DNA of 53,380 nucleotides from Actinomycetaceae bacterium (GTDB lineage: Bacteria > Actinomycetota > Actinomycetes > Actinomycetales > Actinomycetaceae): positions 1 to 53,380 of the forward strand of contig JAUNLN010000007.1 in NCBI GenBank assembly GCA_030532245.1. The letters run 5' to 3'. Positions 8,109-15,874 of the stretch are shown here, in pieces. Under the pieces are notes generated by a model. The model ran no database searches. It saw nothing but the letters and a program-made list of their open reading frames with translations, and was not told the DNA's origin. Made by a program: the position numbers and the translations under genes. How positions within the stretch are numbered: the first letter of the stretch is position 1; each line of letters opens with the position of its first letter.

Positions 8109-9539
8109 GTGAACCTTCATCTATATGACACGAAAACCCGCACGCTCCAAGAACTAAAGCCCGTTCGCGAAGGCGAAGTTGGCATCTACCTGTGCGGAGC
8201 CACCGTGCAGGGCAGCCCCCACATCGGGCACCTGCGCTCCGCGGTCGCGTTCGACACGCTCATCCGCTGGCTACGCCGCGGCGGCATGAAGGTCACCTAC
8301 ATTCGCAACATCACGGACATCGACGACAAAATCCTGAACAAGTCCGCCGAAGCCGGCGAACCGTGGTGGGCGTGGGCATCCAAGTTCGAACGCGAATTCC
8401 AAGCCGCGTACGACGCCCTCGGCCTCATCTCACCCACATTCGAGCCGCGCGCAACCGCGCACATCCTCGACCAAATCGAACTCGTACAAATCCTCATGGA
8501 CCGCGGCCACGCCTACGCCGACGGCATGGGCAACGTCTACTTCGACGTGCACTCCCTCGGCGACTACGGTTCGCTAACCCACCAGGAACTGTCGCAAATG
8601 CGCACCACCGAAGACGAGTCGCAGATCGACTCCCAAGTCGAGGCCGGCAAGCGCGACCCCCGCGACTTCGCCCTATGGAAAGCCGCGAAACCAACCGAAC
8701 CGGAAACCGCCTCCTGGGAATCCCCGTGGGGCGCGGGAAGGCCGGGCTGGCACCTCGAATGCTCCGCAATGTCACGCCGCTACCTCGGTGAAGCGTTCGA
8801 CATTCACGGAGGCGGCATCGACCTGCGCTTCCCCCACCACGAAAACGAGCAAGCCCAATCGCACGGCGCCGGCTGGCCGTTTGCAAGCCTGTGGGTTCAC
8901 AACGCGTGGGTCACCATGAAGGGAGAGAAAATGTCGAAATCGCTCGGCAACTCCCTCGTTGTCGCAGACATCCTCAAAACCGTGCCCGCGCCCGTGCTAC
9001 GTTTCGCGCTCGGCACCGTACACCACCGCTCAACCGTCGAATACGGGGAAGAAACCCTCCAGGCCGCGGCCGCCGCGTGGGAGAAAATCAGCGGCTTCGT
9101 GCAGCGCGCCGGCGAAATCGTGGAAGTAACCAACGACGAGGTAGCCGCACACCCCGTTCCGGAGGCTTTTGCTGAAGCACTTGACAACGACCTCAACGTT
9201 GCAGGCGGCATGGCCGTCGTTTACGAGTGGATGAAGACGGGCAACCAGGCCCTCCTCGCCGGCGACGAAGCCACCCTTCGAGAAGCGCTGCTGAACGTGC
9301 GCGCAATGATGGACGTGCTCGGCCTCGACCCGGCCGGCGAACAGTGGGCGAGCGAAAAGGCCGAAACCTCCGGCAAAGACGAGGCTCTAGAATCGCTCGT
9401 CAACAACCTCATCGAACAGCGCAAGGCCGCGCGCGCCGAGAAAGACTGGGCGAAAGCCGACGCGATCCGCGACCAGCTCGCCGCAGCCGGCGTGGTCGTT
9501 GAAGACGGAGCAGATGGAGCAAGGTGGCATATAGCGTAA
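8109..9539 (+). CDS. cysS: Cysteinyl-tRNA synthetase
   Basis: Class I aminoacyl-tRNA synthetase charging tRNA-Cys. Visible motifs are the zinc cysteine in YLCGATVQGSPHIGH with its HIGH box, the zinc ligands in WHLECSAM and FPHHENE, and the KMSKSLGNS loop. The C-terminal helical DALR domain and anticodon-binding tail (about residues 350-476) are present, which separates it from the shorter mycothiol ligase MshC. GTG start after AAAGGGG-type sequence. The ispD/ispF/cysS association is common in actinobacteria. The last 16 bases overlap the rhomboid gene, suggesting translational coupling. Confidence 0.96.
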   Translation: MNLHLYDTKTRTLQELKPVREGEVGIYLCGATVQGSPHIGHLRSAVAFDTLIRWLRRGGMKVTYIRNITDIDDKILNKSAEAGEPWWAWASKFEREFQAAYDALGLISPTFEPRATAHILDQIELVQILMDRGHAYADGMGNVYFDVHSLGDYGSLTHQELSQMRTTEDESQIDSQVEAGKRDPRDFALWKAAKPTEPETASWESPWGAGRPGWHLECSAMSRRYLGEAFDIHGGGIDLRFPHHENEQAQSHGAGWPFASLWVHNAWVTMKGEKMSKSLGNSLVVADILKTVPAPVLRFALGTVHHRSTVEYGEETLQAAAAAWEKISGFVQRAGEIVEVTNDEVAAHPVPEAFAEALDNDLNVAGGMAVVYEWMKTGNQALLAGDEATLREALLNVRAMMDVLGLDPAGEQWASEKAETSGKDEALESLVNNLIEQRKAARAEKDWAKADAIRDQLAAAGVVVEDGADGARWHIA

Positions 9540-10177
9540 ACCCGCGATACCAGCCCGCAATCCCCTCGGGCCGCGGAAGCCTCTTCAGCCGACTCTTCGG
9601 GCCGCTCGCGGTAGTTGCCCTCATGTGGATCGCGTTCATACTCCAACCGTTCATGGGTCGCGAAGCCTGGTACACGTGGGGTATCAACGCGGGGGACTTC
9701 AGCCAGCCGTGGACGTACTTCACCTCCGTCTTCTTGCACGGCTCCTTCAACCACATCAGCGGCAACTCGACGTTCATGCTCCTGCTTGGCGTAATCATCG
9801 GACTTGAGGGGACGAGGCGTTGGCTCGCAGTTTTCGCCGGCTCCGCGGTCAGTGCCGGCCTCTTCGTCAGCGCGCTAACGCCGGTTGGCATAACCGTGGG
9901 TGCCTCCGGCGTGGTATTCGGGTACTTCGGCTACATCCTCACGGCCGCTCTAGTTGAGCGCACGCCGTGGGTTAAAGTGCTTCGCATCGTCGTTGCAGTC
10001 GCACTCTTTGGCGCCTACAGCGCGACGATTCTGGTCGGTTTCCTCCCCTCAGACGGCGTTTCTTGGCAGGCGCACGTAGGTGGGTTCATCGGAGGCGTGA
10101 TCGTCGCAATCATTGCGGAGCGACATGTGGAGCCGCGCAAACAGCTCCCAGCACCGCCGAATCCGTACACGAATTAA
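9524..10177 (+). CDS. Rhomboid family intramembrane serine protease
   Basis: Integral membrane protease of 217 residues with six predicted helices. The catalytic dyad is visible: Ser128 in VGASGVVFGYFGY (GxSG motif of helix 4) and His184 in WQAHVGGFIGG (helix 6). HGSFNHISGN (72-81) is the helix-2 H-x-x-x-N region that stabilises the oxyanion site. Substrates of actinobacterial rhomboids are generally unknown. The GTG start lies inside the end of cysS, so it is likely the distal gene of that operon. Confidence 0.93.
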   Translation: MAYSVNPRYQPAIPSGRGSLFSRLFGPLAVVALMWIAFILQPFMGREAWYTWGINAGDFSQPWTYFTSVFLHGSFNHISGNSTFMLLLGVIIGLEGTRRWLAVFAGSAVSAGLFVSALTPVGITVGASGVVFGYFGYILTAALVERTPWVKVLRIVVAVALFGAYSATILVGFLPSDGVSWQAHVGGFIGGVIVAIIAERHVEPRKQLPAPPNPYTN

Positions 10178-10180
10178 CCC

Positions 10181-10233
10181 TGACAAATGTCATGGCCGGA
10201 ACCGGATAGATGCCCTACGTGGCAGATCCGGTT
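10181..10233 (+). promoter_or_regulatory. Inverted repeats between the rhomboid and ABC genes
   Basis: TGACA-AA-TGTCA (10181-10192) is a perfect 12-bp palindrome of operator type. A second inverted repeat, AACCGGAT (10200-10207) with ATCCGGTT (10226-10233), could be the terminator of the cysS-rhomboid transcript or part of the control region of the ABC operon. No clear Shine-Dalgarno precedes the following ATG, so leaderless start is possible. Confidence 0.4.
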
Positions 10234-10251
10234 TCGCGATGTACTTAAACC

Positions 10252-11223
10252 ATGACACAGGTAATGAACGCGCCAACGCGCGAAACGGAAACATCGGCAA
10301 CAAGCCGCGAAGCTCTAGATGCTGTGGCGGCGCTCGAAATCAACAACGTAAGTAAGTCGTTCGGCTCCACGCGGGCATTGAACGGCTTTTCGATGAGGGT
10401 CATGCCCGGCGAAGTCATGGCGCTTCTCGGCCCCAACGGTGCTGGCAAAACCACGGCACTAGACATCGCGCTCGGCCTGCAAACAGCAGACTCGGGCACC
10501 ACAAACCTATTCGGCATGGACGCGCGCCGAGCAATCCAAATGGGCCTGGTTGGCGTAGTGCAGCAAACTGACGGCCTGCTCACCGACGTGTCGGTCAAAA
10601 CCATGCTAGACATGGTTGCCTCAACGATGAAGCACAGGCAGCCGGTTGCCGACGTGATGGAGGCGGCCGGCATCACCCACCTTGCAAAGCGCAGGGTTCG
10701 CAAGCTTTCCGGAGGTGAACGCCAGCGCGTACGCCTCGCAATCGGCCTTCTGTCTGACCCGCTCCTCCTCATCTTGGACGAGCCGACCACGGGCATGGAC
10801 GTGCGCGCCCGCGCCGAGTTCTGGCAGTTCATCGAAGCCGAGGCGCAAAGCGGCCGCGCGGTGCTGTTCGCAACCCACTACCTCGCCGAGGCTCAAGAGT
10901 ACGCGAAGCGCACGCTAATCATGCGCGCAGGCGAAGTGCTCGTCGATGAGGCAACGCGCGATCTGCGCCGCAAGTACGCCGGCTCCCAGCTTCGCATCTA
11001 CTACGAGGCGGAGGACGACGCCGCGTTCAAGCAAATTGCGCAGGCGCGCGGCAGCCGCGACTGGATGATCGAAGCAAACGAGGGGCGCCTCCTCGTGGCT
11101 GGACACGAACTTGACGACGCAGCACGCGCCGCGTTGAACCTGCCCGGCGCACACGACCTGGAACTACGCGAATCGAGCCTCGAAGAGGCTTACGTGAAGC
11201 TCGTTGGAGAGGAAGAGAAATAA
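10252..11223 (+). CDS. ABC transporter ATP-binding protein (drug/lipid exporter type)
   Basis: ATPase of an ABC-2-type exporter. After about 27 poorly conserved N-terminal residues it has Walker A GPNGAGKTT, the Q loop in VGVVQQTDGLL, signature LSGGERQR, Walker B LLLILDEPTTGMD and the H-loop FATHYLAEA. A C-terminal extension of roughly 90 residues (about 235-323) is like those of DrrA-type antibiotic exporters. It is followed at once by its permease and then by a two-component system, so it is probably an efflux or membrane-stress module induced by that system. Substrate not evident. Confidence 0.88.
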   Translation: MTQVMNAPTRETETSATSREALDAVAALEINNVSKSFGSTRALNGFSMRVMPGEVMALLGPNGAGKTTALDIALGLQTADSGTTNLFGMDARRAIQMGLVGVVQQTDGLLTDVSVKTMLDMVASTMKHRQPVADVMEAAGITHLAKRRVRKLSGGERQRVRLAIGLLSDPLLLILDEPTTGMDVRARAEFWQFIEAEAQSGRAVLFATHYLAEAQEYAKRTLIMRAGEVLVDEATRDLRRKYAGSQLRIYYEAEDDAAFKQIAQARGSRDWMIEANEGRLLVAGHELDDAARAALNLPGAHDLELRESSLEEAYVKLVGEEEK

Positions 11224-11224
11224 A

Positions 11225-12016
11225 ATGGTATCGGTAACTGTTGCAAAGCCCCTTTCCAGGCGCACTCCAACTTCGCCCATGCTCGGCTTTTGGCCCGTCA
11301 CGCGCAAACACATTGGGATCGCGCTAACAAACCCGTGGAACCTAGTTTTCACGATCGGCCTGCCCGTAATGATCTACCTGATTTTCGGAACCGTGGATGC
11401 GGGCGACATCCGCTTGCCGCACGGCAACGTCGGTGCAGCGGTGCTCATCTCGATGGCACAGTACGCGACGATCATGGCGATCTCGATGCTGACCGCCGAC
11501 CTCGCGATTGAAGCCGCGAAGGGCTGGACCCGCACAATGGCTCTCACGCCCCTTGGCGTTAAGGCCTACATGTTCGCAAAAGTTCTCGTCTCGGTTGTTG
11601 TCGGCATCATCGTGCTGCTACTCATCTTCGCGCTCGGCCATTTAACGGGTGCAGAAATGGACTTCACCGTTTGGCTACAGTCCTTCGGCCTCATCGTGAT
11701 CCTGTCGATTGTGCCGGCACTGCTCGGCCTCGTCGTTGCAGTGATGGTTGGAGGTGAGGAGGCTTACGGCGTTCTCGGCGGAGCAACCGCGCTACTCGGC
11801 TTCCTGTCGGGCATGTTCGTGCGCCTCGAGCAGCTAAATGAGTTCTTCCAATCGTTCGCAAAGTTCACCCCGTTTTGGGGCATGAACCAAATCGCGCTAG
11901 GCCCCCTCCTCGACTGGAAAGACTTCGAAGCGCTCGCAATCGTAAACGTCGTAGCATGGGTGGCGATCATGGCAGTAGCTGCCGCGTTCCTATCCAAACG
12001 ACTTACCAACAGGTGA
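11225..12016 (+). CDS. ABC-2 type transporter permease
   Basis: Six-helix membrane partner of the preceding ATPase, 263 residues. Hydrophobic segments include NLVFTIGLPVMIYLIF, VLVSVVVGIIVLLLIFALGHL and a long LIVILSIVPALLGLVVAVMVG; the C-terminal VNVVAWVAIMAVAAAFL is the last helix. The start is the ATG one base after the ATPase stop, with GGAGAGGAAGAG in the end of that gene as ribosome site; an upstream TTG in frame would overlap the ATPase. An 11-bp hairpin follows before the kinase gene. Confidence 0.88.
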   Translation: MVSVTVAKPLSRRTPTSPMLGFWPVTRKHIGIALTNPWNLVFTIGLPVMIYLIFGTVDAGDIRLPHGNVGAAVLISMAQYATIMAISMLTADLAIEAAKGWTRTMALTPLGVKAYMFAKVLVSVVVGIIVLLLIFALGHLTGAEMDFTVWLQSFGLIVILSIVPALLGLVVAVMVGGEEAYGVLGGATALLGFLSGMFVRLEQLNEFFQSFAKFTPFWGMNQIALGPLLDWKDFEALAIVNVVAWVAIMAVAAAFLSKRLTNR

Positions 12017-12031
12017 GTAATAGGCAAAGAT

Positions 12032-12077
12032 GAGGGCGGAGCAGGCCCCAGCCACAAGCAAAGCGGCTCCGCCCTCG
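12032..12077 (+). terminator. Intercistronic hairpin between permease and kinase
   Basis: GAGGGCGGAGC (12032-12042) pairs perfectly with GCTCCGCCCTC (12067-12077) across a 24-base loop. No T tract. It may reduce expression of the kinase-regulator pair relative to the transporter, or protect the upstream mRNA 3' end. Confidence 0.5.
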
Positions 12078-12096
12078 CTGACATTGAGGAGACCTC

Positions 12097-13281
12097 GTGA
12101 ACTCGGAACTAAAAAAGCGGATCTGGAAAGAACGCCTACTGTCGCTTGGATTCGCATCCCCCTTTCTGGCGTTCCTGATCCCCTCGATCTACGGGGGATT
12201 TAAGAACTTCCCCGAGCCCAGGGCGATTGCATTCACGATCCTGGAGCTCATCTTCGTAGCCGCCTACGTAGTCGTGTGGCTGGTTAACGACTCGGCTCCG
12301 GTGCAGCAGCGCATCACGAGGAACTACGTAATATCTGTTGGTTTCCTGTGGGTTCTCGCCACGGTACTGCTGGTGTTCCGCGACTACGACACGATGTTCA
12401 ACATCGTCTATCTTGCGCCAACCCTCATCTTCCTAACGCCGCGCAAACACCTCACGGTCGCGGTCACCTCCTTCGTCATCTACGCCGGCGCGGTGATTGC
12501 GGGAATCTACTTCTTCAGCGACGCGAAGCCGGCCACCGCTATAGCCGCCTCCTTGGTTACGACCCTAACCCTCGTGGTTGTAGCTCTCTCCAGGGCGCAG
12601 TTGGAGCGCGAGCGTGAGGCCGAGATCGAGCGGATTCGAGCTAAGAATCTTTCCGTGGAGGAGGAGCGCAACCGCATGGCGTCCGACCTGCACGACGTGC
12701 TCGGCCAGACCCTCACAGCGATCAACACCATGTCGCAGCTGTCTGCAAAACTGCTTGAGCGAGGCAAGACCGAGGAGGCTCGCGAAACGCAGGAGCAGAT
12801 TGCGAGGCTTTCCCGCGAAGCACTAAAGCAAATGCGCGCAGTCGTGCACTCGCGCCAAACCCTCGCGATCCCAGAAGAAATCGACCGCGCATACCAACTC
12901 CTCACCGCCGCGAACGTGTCGGTCTCAACCTCGGTTGAAGACGTCGAGTTCCCAGAACATGTTGAAGACGCCGCCGCTCACGTGATCCGCGAAGGCGCGG
13001 CGAACGTGGTGCATCACGCGACCGCAAACCACTGCCGAATCACCGTCTCAAAGCACGGCGTGCGTGTAACCGACGACGGCCGCGTTTTCGCCCGCGGGGA
13101 GGAGGGCCGTAAGGGCACAGGAATCGAGAACCTGAAATCGCGGGTTGAGGGCATCGGAACCGTATTTGCCGGGCCGCTACCCTCCGGCGACGGGTGGGTG
13201 CTCGAACTCGTCCTAGACCAGGCCGTGGGCGAAGCCGCAGGAGATCGTCAAGGTCTACCAGCAAAGATCGTGAGAAACTAG
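12097..13281 (+). CDS. Sensor histidine kinase, NarL/DesK type
   Basis: Kinase of 394 residues with about five to six membrane helices in residues 15-165 and almost no extracytoplasmic loops, so it probably senses the membrane itself or a ligand within it, like DesK or LiaS-type sensors. A coiled coil (about 165-190, rich in E and R) leads into a HisKA_3 domain with His199 in ASDLHDVLGQTLTAI. The HATPase part is short, with VIREGAANVVHHATA as the N box and GTGIENLKSRVEGIG as the G2 region. It is four bases from its regulator gene and shares the locus with an ABC exporter. Confidence 0.88.
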   Translation: MNSELKKRIWKERLLSLGFASPFLAFLIPSIYGGFKNFPEPRAIAFTILELIFVAAYVVVWLVNDSAPVQQRITRNYVISVGFLWVLATVLLVFRDYDTMFNIVYLAPTLIFLTPRKHLTVAVTSFVIYAGAVIAGIYFFSDAKPATAIAASLVTTLTLVVVALSRAQLEREREAEIERIRAKNLSVEEERNRMASDLHDVLGQTLTAINTMSQLSAKLLERGKTEEARETQEQIARLSREALKQMRAVVHSRQTLAIPEEIDRAYQLLTAANVSVSTSVEDVEFPEHVEDAAAHVIREGAANVVHHATANHCRITVSKHGVRVTDDGRVFARGEEGRKGTGIENLKSRVEGIGTVFAGPLPSGDGWVLELVLDQAVGEAAGDRQGLPAKIVRN

Positions 13282-13285
13282 CATT

Positions 13286-13894
13286 GTGATTCGCATTGCA
13301 ATAGCAGATGACCAAGCGATGGTGAGGGGAGCCCTCGCAGCCCTCCTCGCCCTCGAAGACGACCTAGAAATTGCCGGCACCGCGGGCACGGGCAGGGAGG
13401 CGGTCGAGCTAGTCGAATCAGATCCACAAATCGACGTGGTACTAATGGACGTCGAAATGCCAGACATGGACGGCCTTGAAGCATGCGAAAAGATCCGCAA
13501 AATGCGTCCCCGCACGCGAGTGCTGATGGTCTCCACATTCGGGCGGCCCGGGTACGTTCGCCGCGCCTTTAACGCGGGAGCCTCCGGATTCGTAGTGAAA
13601 GACGCCCCCTCCGACGAACTCGCAGACTACGTGCGCAACGCCGCTCGCGGCCTTCGAGTCGTTGACCCGCAGCTCGCTGTCGAGTCGCTAACCGCGGGCG
13701 ACAACCCCCTCACCGATCGCGAAGTTGAAGTACTGCGCGAAGTTGAGAAGGGCGGCTCGATCGACGACATTGCCGCGGCACTGTTCCTGTCGGCCGGCAC
13801 GGTGCGTAACCACGTGTCTTCAATCCTTGGCAAAACGGGTGCTCGCAACCGTGCGGACGCCGCTTCTACCGCCCGCCACAATGGATGGCTGTAG
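13286..13894 (+). CDS. Response regulator, NarL/LuxR family
   Basis: DNA-binding partner of the preceding kinase, 202 residues. The receiver domain has D8/D9 and the phosphorylated Asp55 in DVVLMDVEMPD, Lys in GFVVKDAPSDEL. The C-terminal LuxR helix-turn-helix (about 138-200) reads LTDREVEVLREVEKG followed by ALFLSAGTVRNHVSSI and TGARNRADAA. By position it should control the ABC exporter at 10.2-12.0 kb; the TGACA-AA-TGTCA palindrome upstream of that operon is a candidate site. Confidence 0.9.
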   Translation: MIRIAIADDQAMVRGALAALLALEDDLEIAGTAGTGREAVELVESDPQIDVVLMDVEMPDMDGLEACEKIRKMRPRTRVLMVSTFGRPGYVRRAFNAGASGFVVKDAPSDELADYVRNAARGLRVVDPQLAVESLTAGDNPLTDREVEVLREVEKGGSIDDIAAALFLSAGTVRNHVSSILGKTGARNRADAASTARHNGWL

Positions 13895-13907
13895 TTCTTC
13901 GTGGCTG

Positions 13908-13913
13908 TACAAT
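13908..13913 (+). promoter_or_regulatory. Possible -10 element for rlmB
   Basis: TACAAT lies 34 bases before the rlmB ATG, just past the regulator stop codon. No good -35 is visible at the right distance, so this is only a suggestion that rlmB has its own promoter. Confidence 0.25.
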
Positions 13914-13947
13914 AGGCGCCAGTTGTATTGAGAAAAGGTAGGTAGAC

Positions 13948-14922
13948 ATGCCGGTCGATGGTGGTGCGCGCGGGCGTAGGCGTGCAGGAAAAGGTGCAAC
14001 CAAAGGCAGTGGCGGCCAGCGTCGCCGCGGGCTTCGCGGCAAGGGCCCGACGCCGAAGGCTGAAGACCGCGAATACCACGTTGCGTATAAGCGCAAGCAG
14101 GAGCGTGAGGCGGAGCTTGCGAAGCAACGCCAGCGTGAGGCTCACCGTAATCGCACGTCGATCAAGCTACCTCGCGACCATGAGCTGATCGTCGGCCGTA
14201 ATCCCGTGTGGGAGGCTGTGGAGGCCGGCATTGAGATTATCCGCGTGTTTGTTTCGGGCGATCCGACCGACGAGCGCGTAGCCTCCGTACTTAAGGCGGC
14301 CGCCCAGCAGGGCGCTCCGATTGTTGAGGTAACCCGCCGCGACCTTGAGAATGCTTCTGGCGAGCCGGGCCACCAGGGTATCGGCATTGAGGTTGCCGAA
14401 TACGACTATGTGCTCGTGGACGACCTGCTTCAGATCGCGCAGGACGACTTCAAGACGCCCCTCATTATCGCTCTCGATCAGGTTACGGACCCGCACAATC
14501 TTGGCGCTGTTCTTCGTTCCGGAGGGGCCTTCGGCGCAACCGGCGTGCTGATCACCGAAAGGCGTAGCGCATCTGTGAACGCAGCCGTGTGGAAGGTTTC
14601 GGCCGGTGCGGCGGCTCGCGTGCCGATCGCTCGCGAGACGAATCTCGTGCAGTCGCTGCGCAAACTGAAGGAGGCGGGCTGCTTCGTGATTGGCCTTGAC
14701 GGTGAGGGGGATGTGAGCCTTCGCGACGTGGAGGTTGCTTCGGATCCGCTGGTAGTGGTTACGGGCGCGGAGGGCAAGGGGCTGTCTCGCCTCGTTCGTG
14801 AAACGTGCGATCAGATCGTGTCGATTCCGATCGACTCCGCTGTTGAATCACTCAATGCTGCGGTCGCAACGGGTGTGGCTCTCTACGAGATTTCGCAAAA
14901 GCGCGCAGAGGCAAACGCCTAA
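13948..14922 (+). CDS. rlmB: 23S rRNA (guanosine-2'-O-)-methyltransferase RlmB (SpoU/TrmH family)
   Basis: Methylates ribose of a guanosine in 23S rRNA, using SAM and a deep trefoil-knot fold. The N-terminal 60-75 residues are very basic and glycine-rich (GGARGRRRAGKGATKGSGGQ), typical of actinobacterial members and likely RNA-contacting. A substrate-binding domain starting at LIVGRNPVWEAVEAG is followed by the three SpoU motifs: ALDQVTDPHNLGAVLRS, VVVTGAEGKGLSRL and IPIDSAVESLNAAVATGVALYE. 324 residues. Strong hairpin terminator follows. Other SpoU enzymes share the fold, so the exact target is by homology. Confidence 0.92.
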   Translation: MPVDGGARGRRRAGKGATKGSGGQRRRGLRGKGPTPKAEDREYHVAYKRKQEREAELAKQRQREAHRNRTSIKLPRDHELIVGRNPVWEAVEAGIEIIRVFVSGDPTDERVASVLKAAAQQGAPIVEVTRRDLENASGEPGHQGIGIEVAEYDYVLVDDLLQIAQDDFKTPLIIALDQVTDPHNLGAVLRSGGAFGATGVLITERRSASVNAAVWKVSAGAAARVPIARETNLVQSLRKLKEAGCFVIGLDGEGDVSLRDVEVASDPLVVVTGAEGKGLSRLVRETCDQIVSIPIDSAVESLNAAVATGVALYEISQKRAEANA

Positions 14923-14942
14923 CTAGCTGCACGCACAAACAA

Positions 14943-14970
14943 ATGGCACACGCGAAAAAGCGTGTGCCAT
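14943..14970 (+). terminator. Terminator of rlmB
   Basis: Perfect 11-bp stem ATGGCACACGC / GCGTGTGCCAT with a GAAAAA loop, placed between the convergent rlmB and ECF operons. The T tract is poor (TAACGTTT), but the position suits both directions. Confidence 0.7.
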
Positions 14971-15035
14971 TAACGTTTGCGCACTAGCCGGCGTCCCACA
15001 CCCATGGGTTCCGCGAAGTTGGCGAAATAGTGGTG

Positions 15036-15872
15036 TCAGATGAACGGGTTGTAGAAGCGGCCCCCGTTTACCCAGATCAATCCGGCGGCGAGAGCTAGAA
15101 GCGCGAAGGAAAGCGCGATCGCAACCCAGTCGCGGGTACGCAGTGGGCGAGTGGTGTACCAGGTGCGCTTATTTGCCTTGCCAAAGCCTCGTAGCTCCAT
15201 CGCCGTGGAGATGGTTTCAATGCGCTCCAGGGATGAAAGCAGGAGCGGAAGCATGATCGACGCACTGTTCTTCACACGAGTACTAAACGACACGTCCCGT
15301 GAAGTGTCGATCCCGCGCGCCTGCTGAGCCTGCGAAATCTCGCGGTATTCACGCTGAACATCAGGAATGTAGCGCAGCGCGAGCGACACCGAATACGACA
15401 CCTTGTAGGGGATCCCCACGCGGTTGAGCGAAGAGGCAAACTCCGACGGAGACGTCGTCACGATAAACAAGAGCGCGATCGGTAGCACCGCGAAGTACTT
15501 CAAAGTCACGTTGAACTGGTAAAACAGCTGCTCCGTTGTGAACGTGTAGCGCGGAGTCAGCTCCCAAAGGGGCGTGAACGTGCCGTAAATTTCCGTGCCG
15601 TACTGCGGGGCGAACACGAAGATCATGATGTTGTTCAGGATCATCAAGACGAGGATGAACCATAGAACGACTTTCAGTTTCGACAGCTCGATTTTCGAAG
15701 ACACCCAAAGGAATACGGATACGAAAACCATGAGCGCGAGGAATCGCGTGTCGAATCCAAGCATTGCCGCGAATGAGGCGGTGATCATCATGATCAGTTT
15801 GGTGGTTCCCGTAAGGGAGTGCATGAACGACTTGCGTGGAATGTAGCCAAGTACCGCGGTTCTTTCTGCCAT
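15036..15872 (-). CDS. ecfT: ECF transporter transmembrane (T) component
   Basis: Membrane scaffold that couples the ATPases to a substrate-binding S component. About five to six helices; the cytoplasmic coupling helices carry the diagnostic A-R-G-like motifs, here QAQQARGID (the Ala-Arg-Gly motif) and a second AMELRGFG. SLALRYIPDVQREYREISQAQ precedes the first coupling motif, as in EcfT. 278 residues. The start lies two bases from the ATPase stop codon. Together with the dedicated S gene the operon looks like a group I ECF transporter. Confidence 0.93.
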   Translation of the reverse strand: MAERTAVLGYIPRKSFMHSLTGTTKLIMMITASFAAMLGFDTRFLALMVFVSVFLWVSSKIELSKLKVVLWFILVLMILNNIMIFVFAPQYGTEIYGTFTPLWELTPRYTFTTEQLFYQFNVTLKYFAVLPIALLFIVTTSPSEFASSLNRVGIPYKVSYSVSLALRYIPDVQREYREISQAQQARGIDTSRDVSFSTRVKNSASIMLPLLLSSLERIETISTAMELRGFGKANKRTWYTTRPLRTRDWVAIALSFALLALAAGLIWVNGGRFYNPFI

Positions 15873-15874
15873 GG

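Noticed and set aside
8109-9539. Mycothiol ligase MshC instead of cysS
   Set aside because: The protein keeps the full C-terminal tRNA-binding part and is 476 residues, longer than MshC, and stands beside ispF as cysS does.
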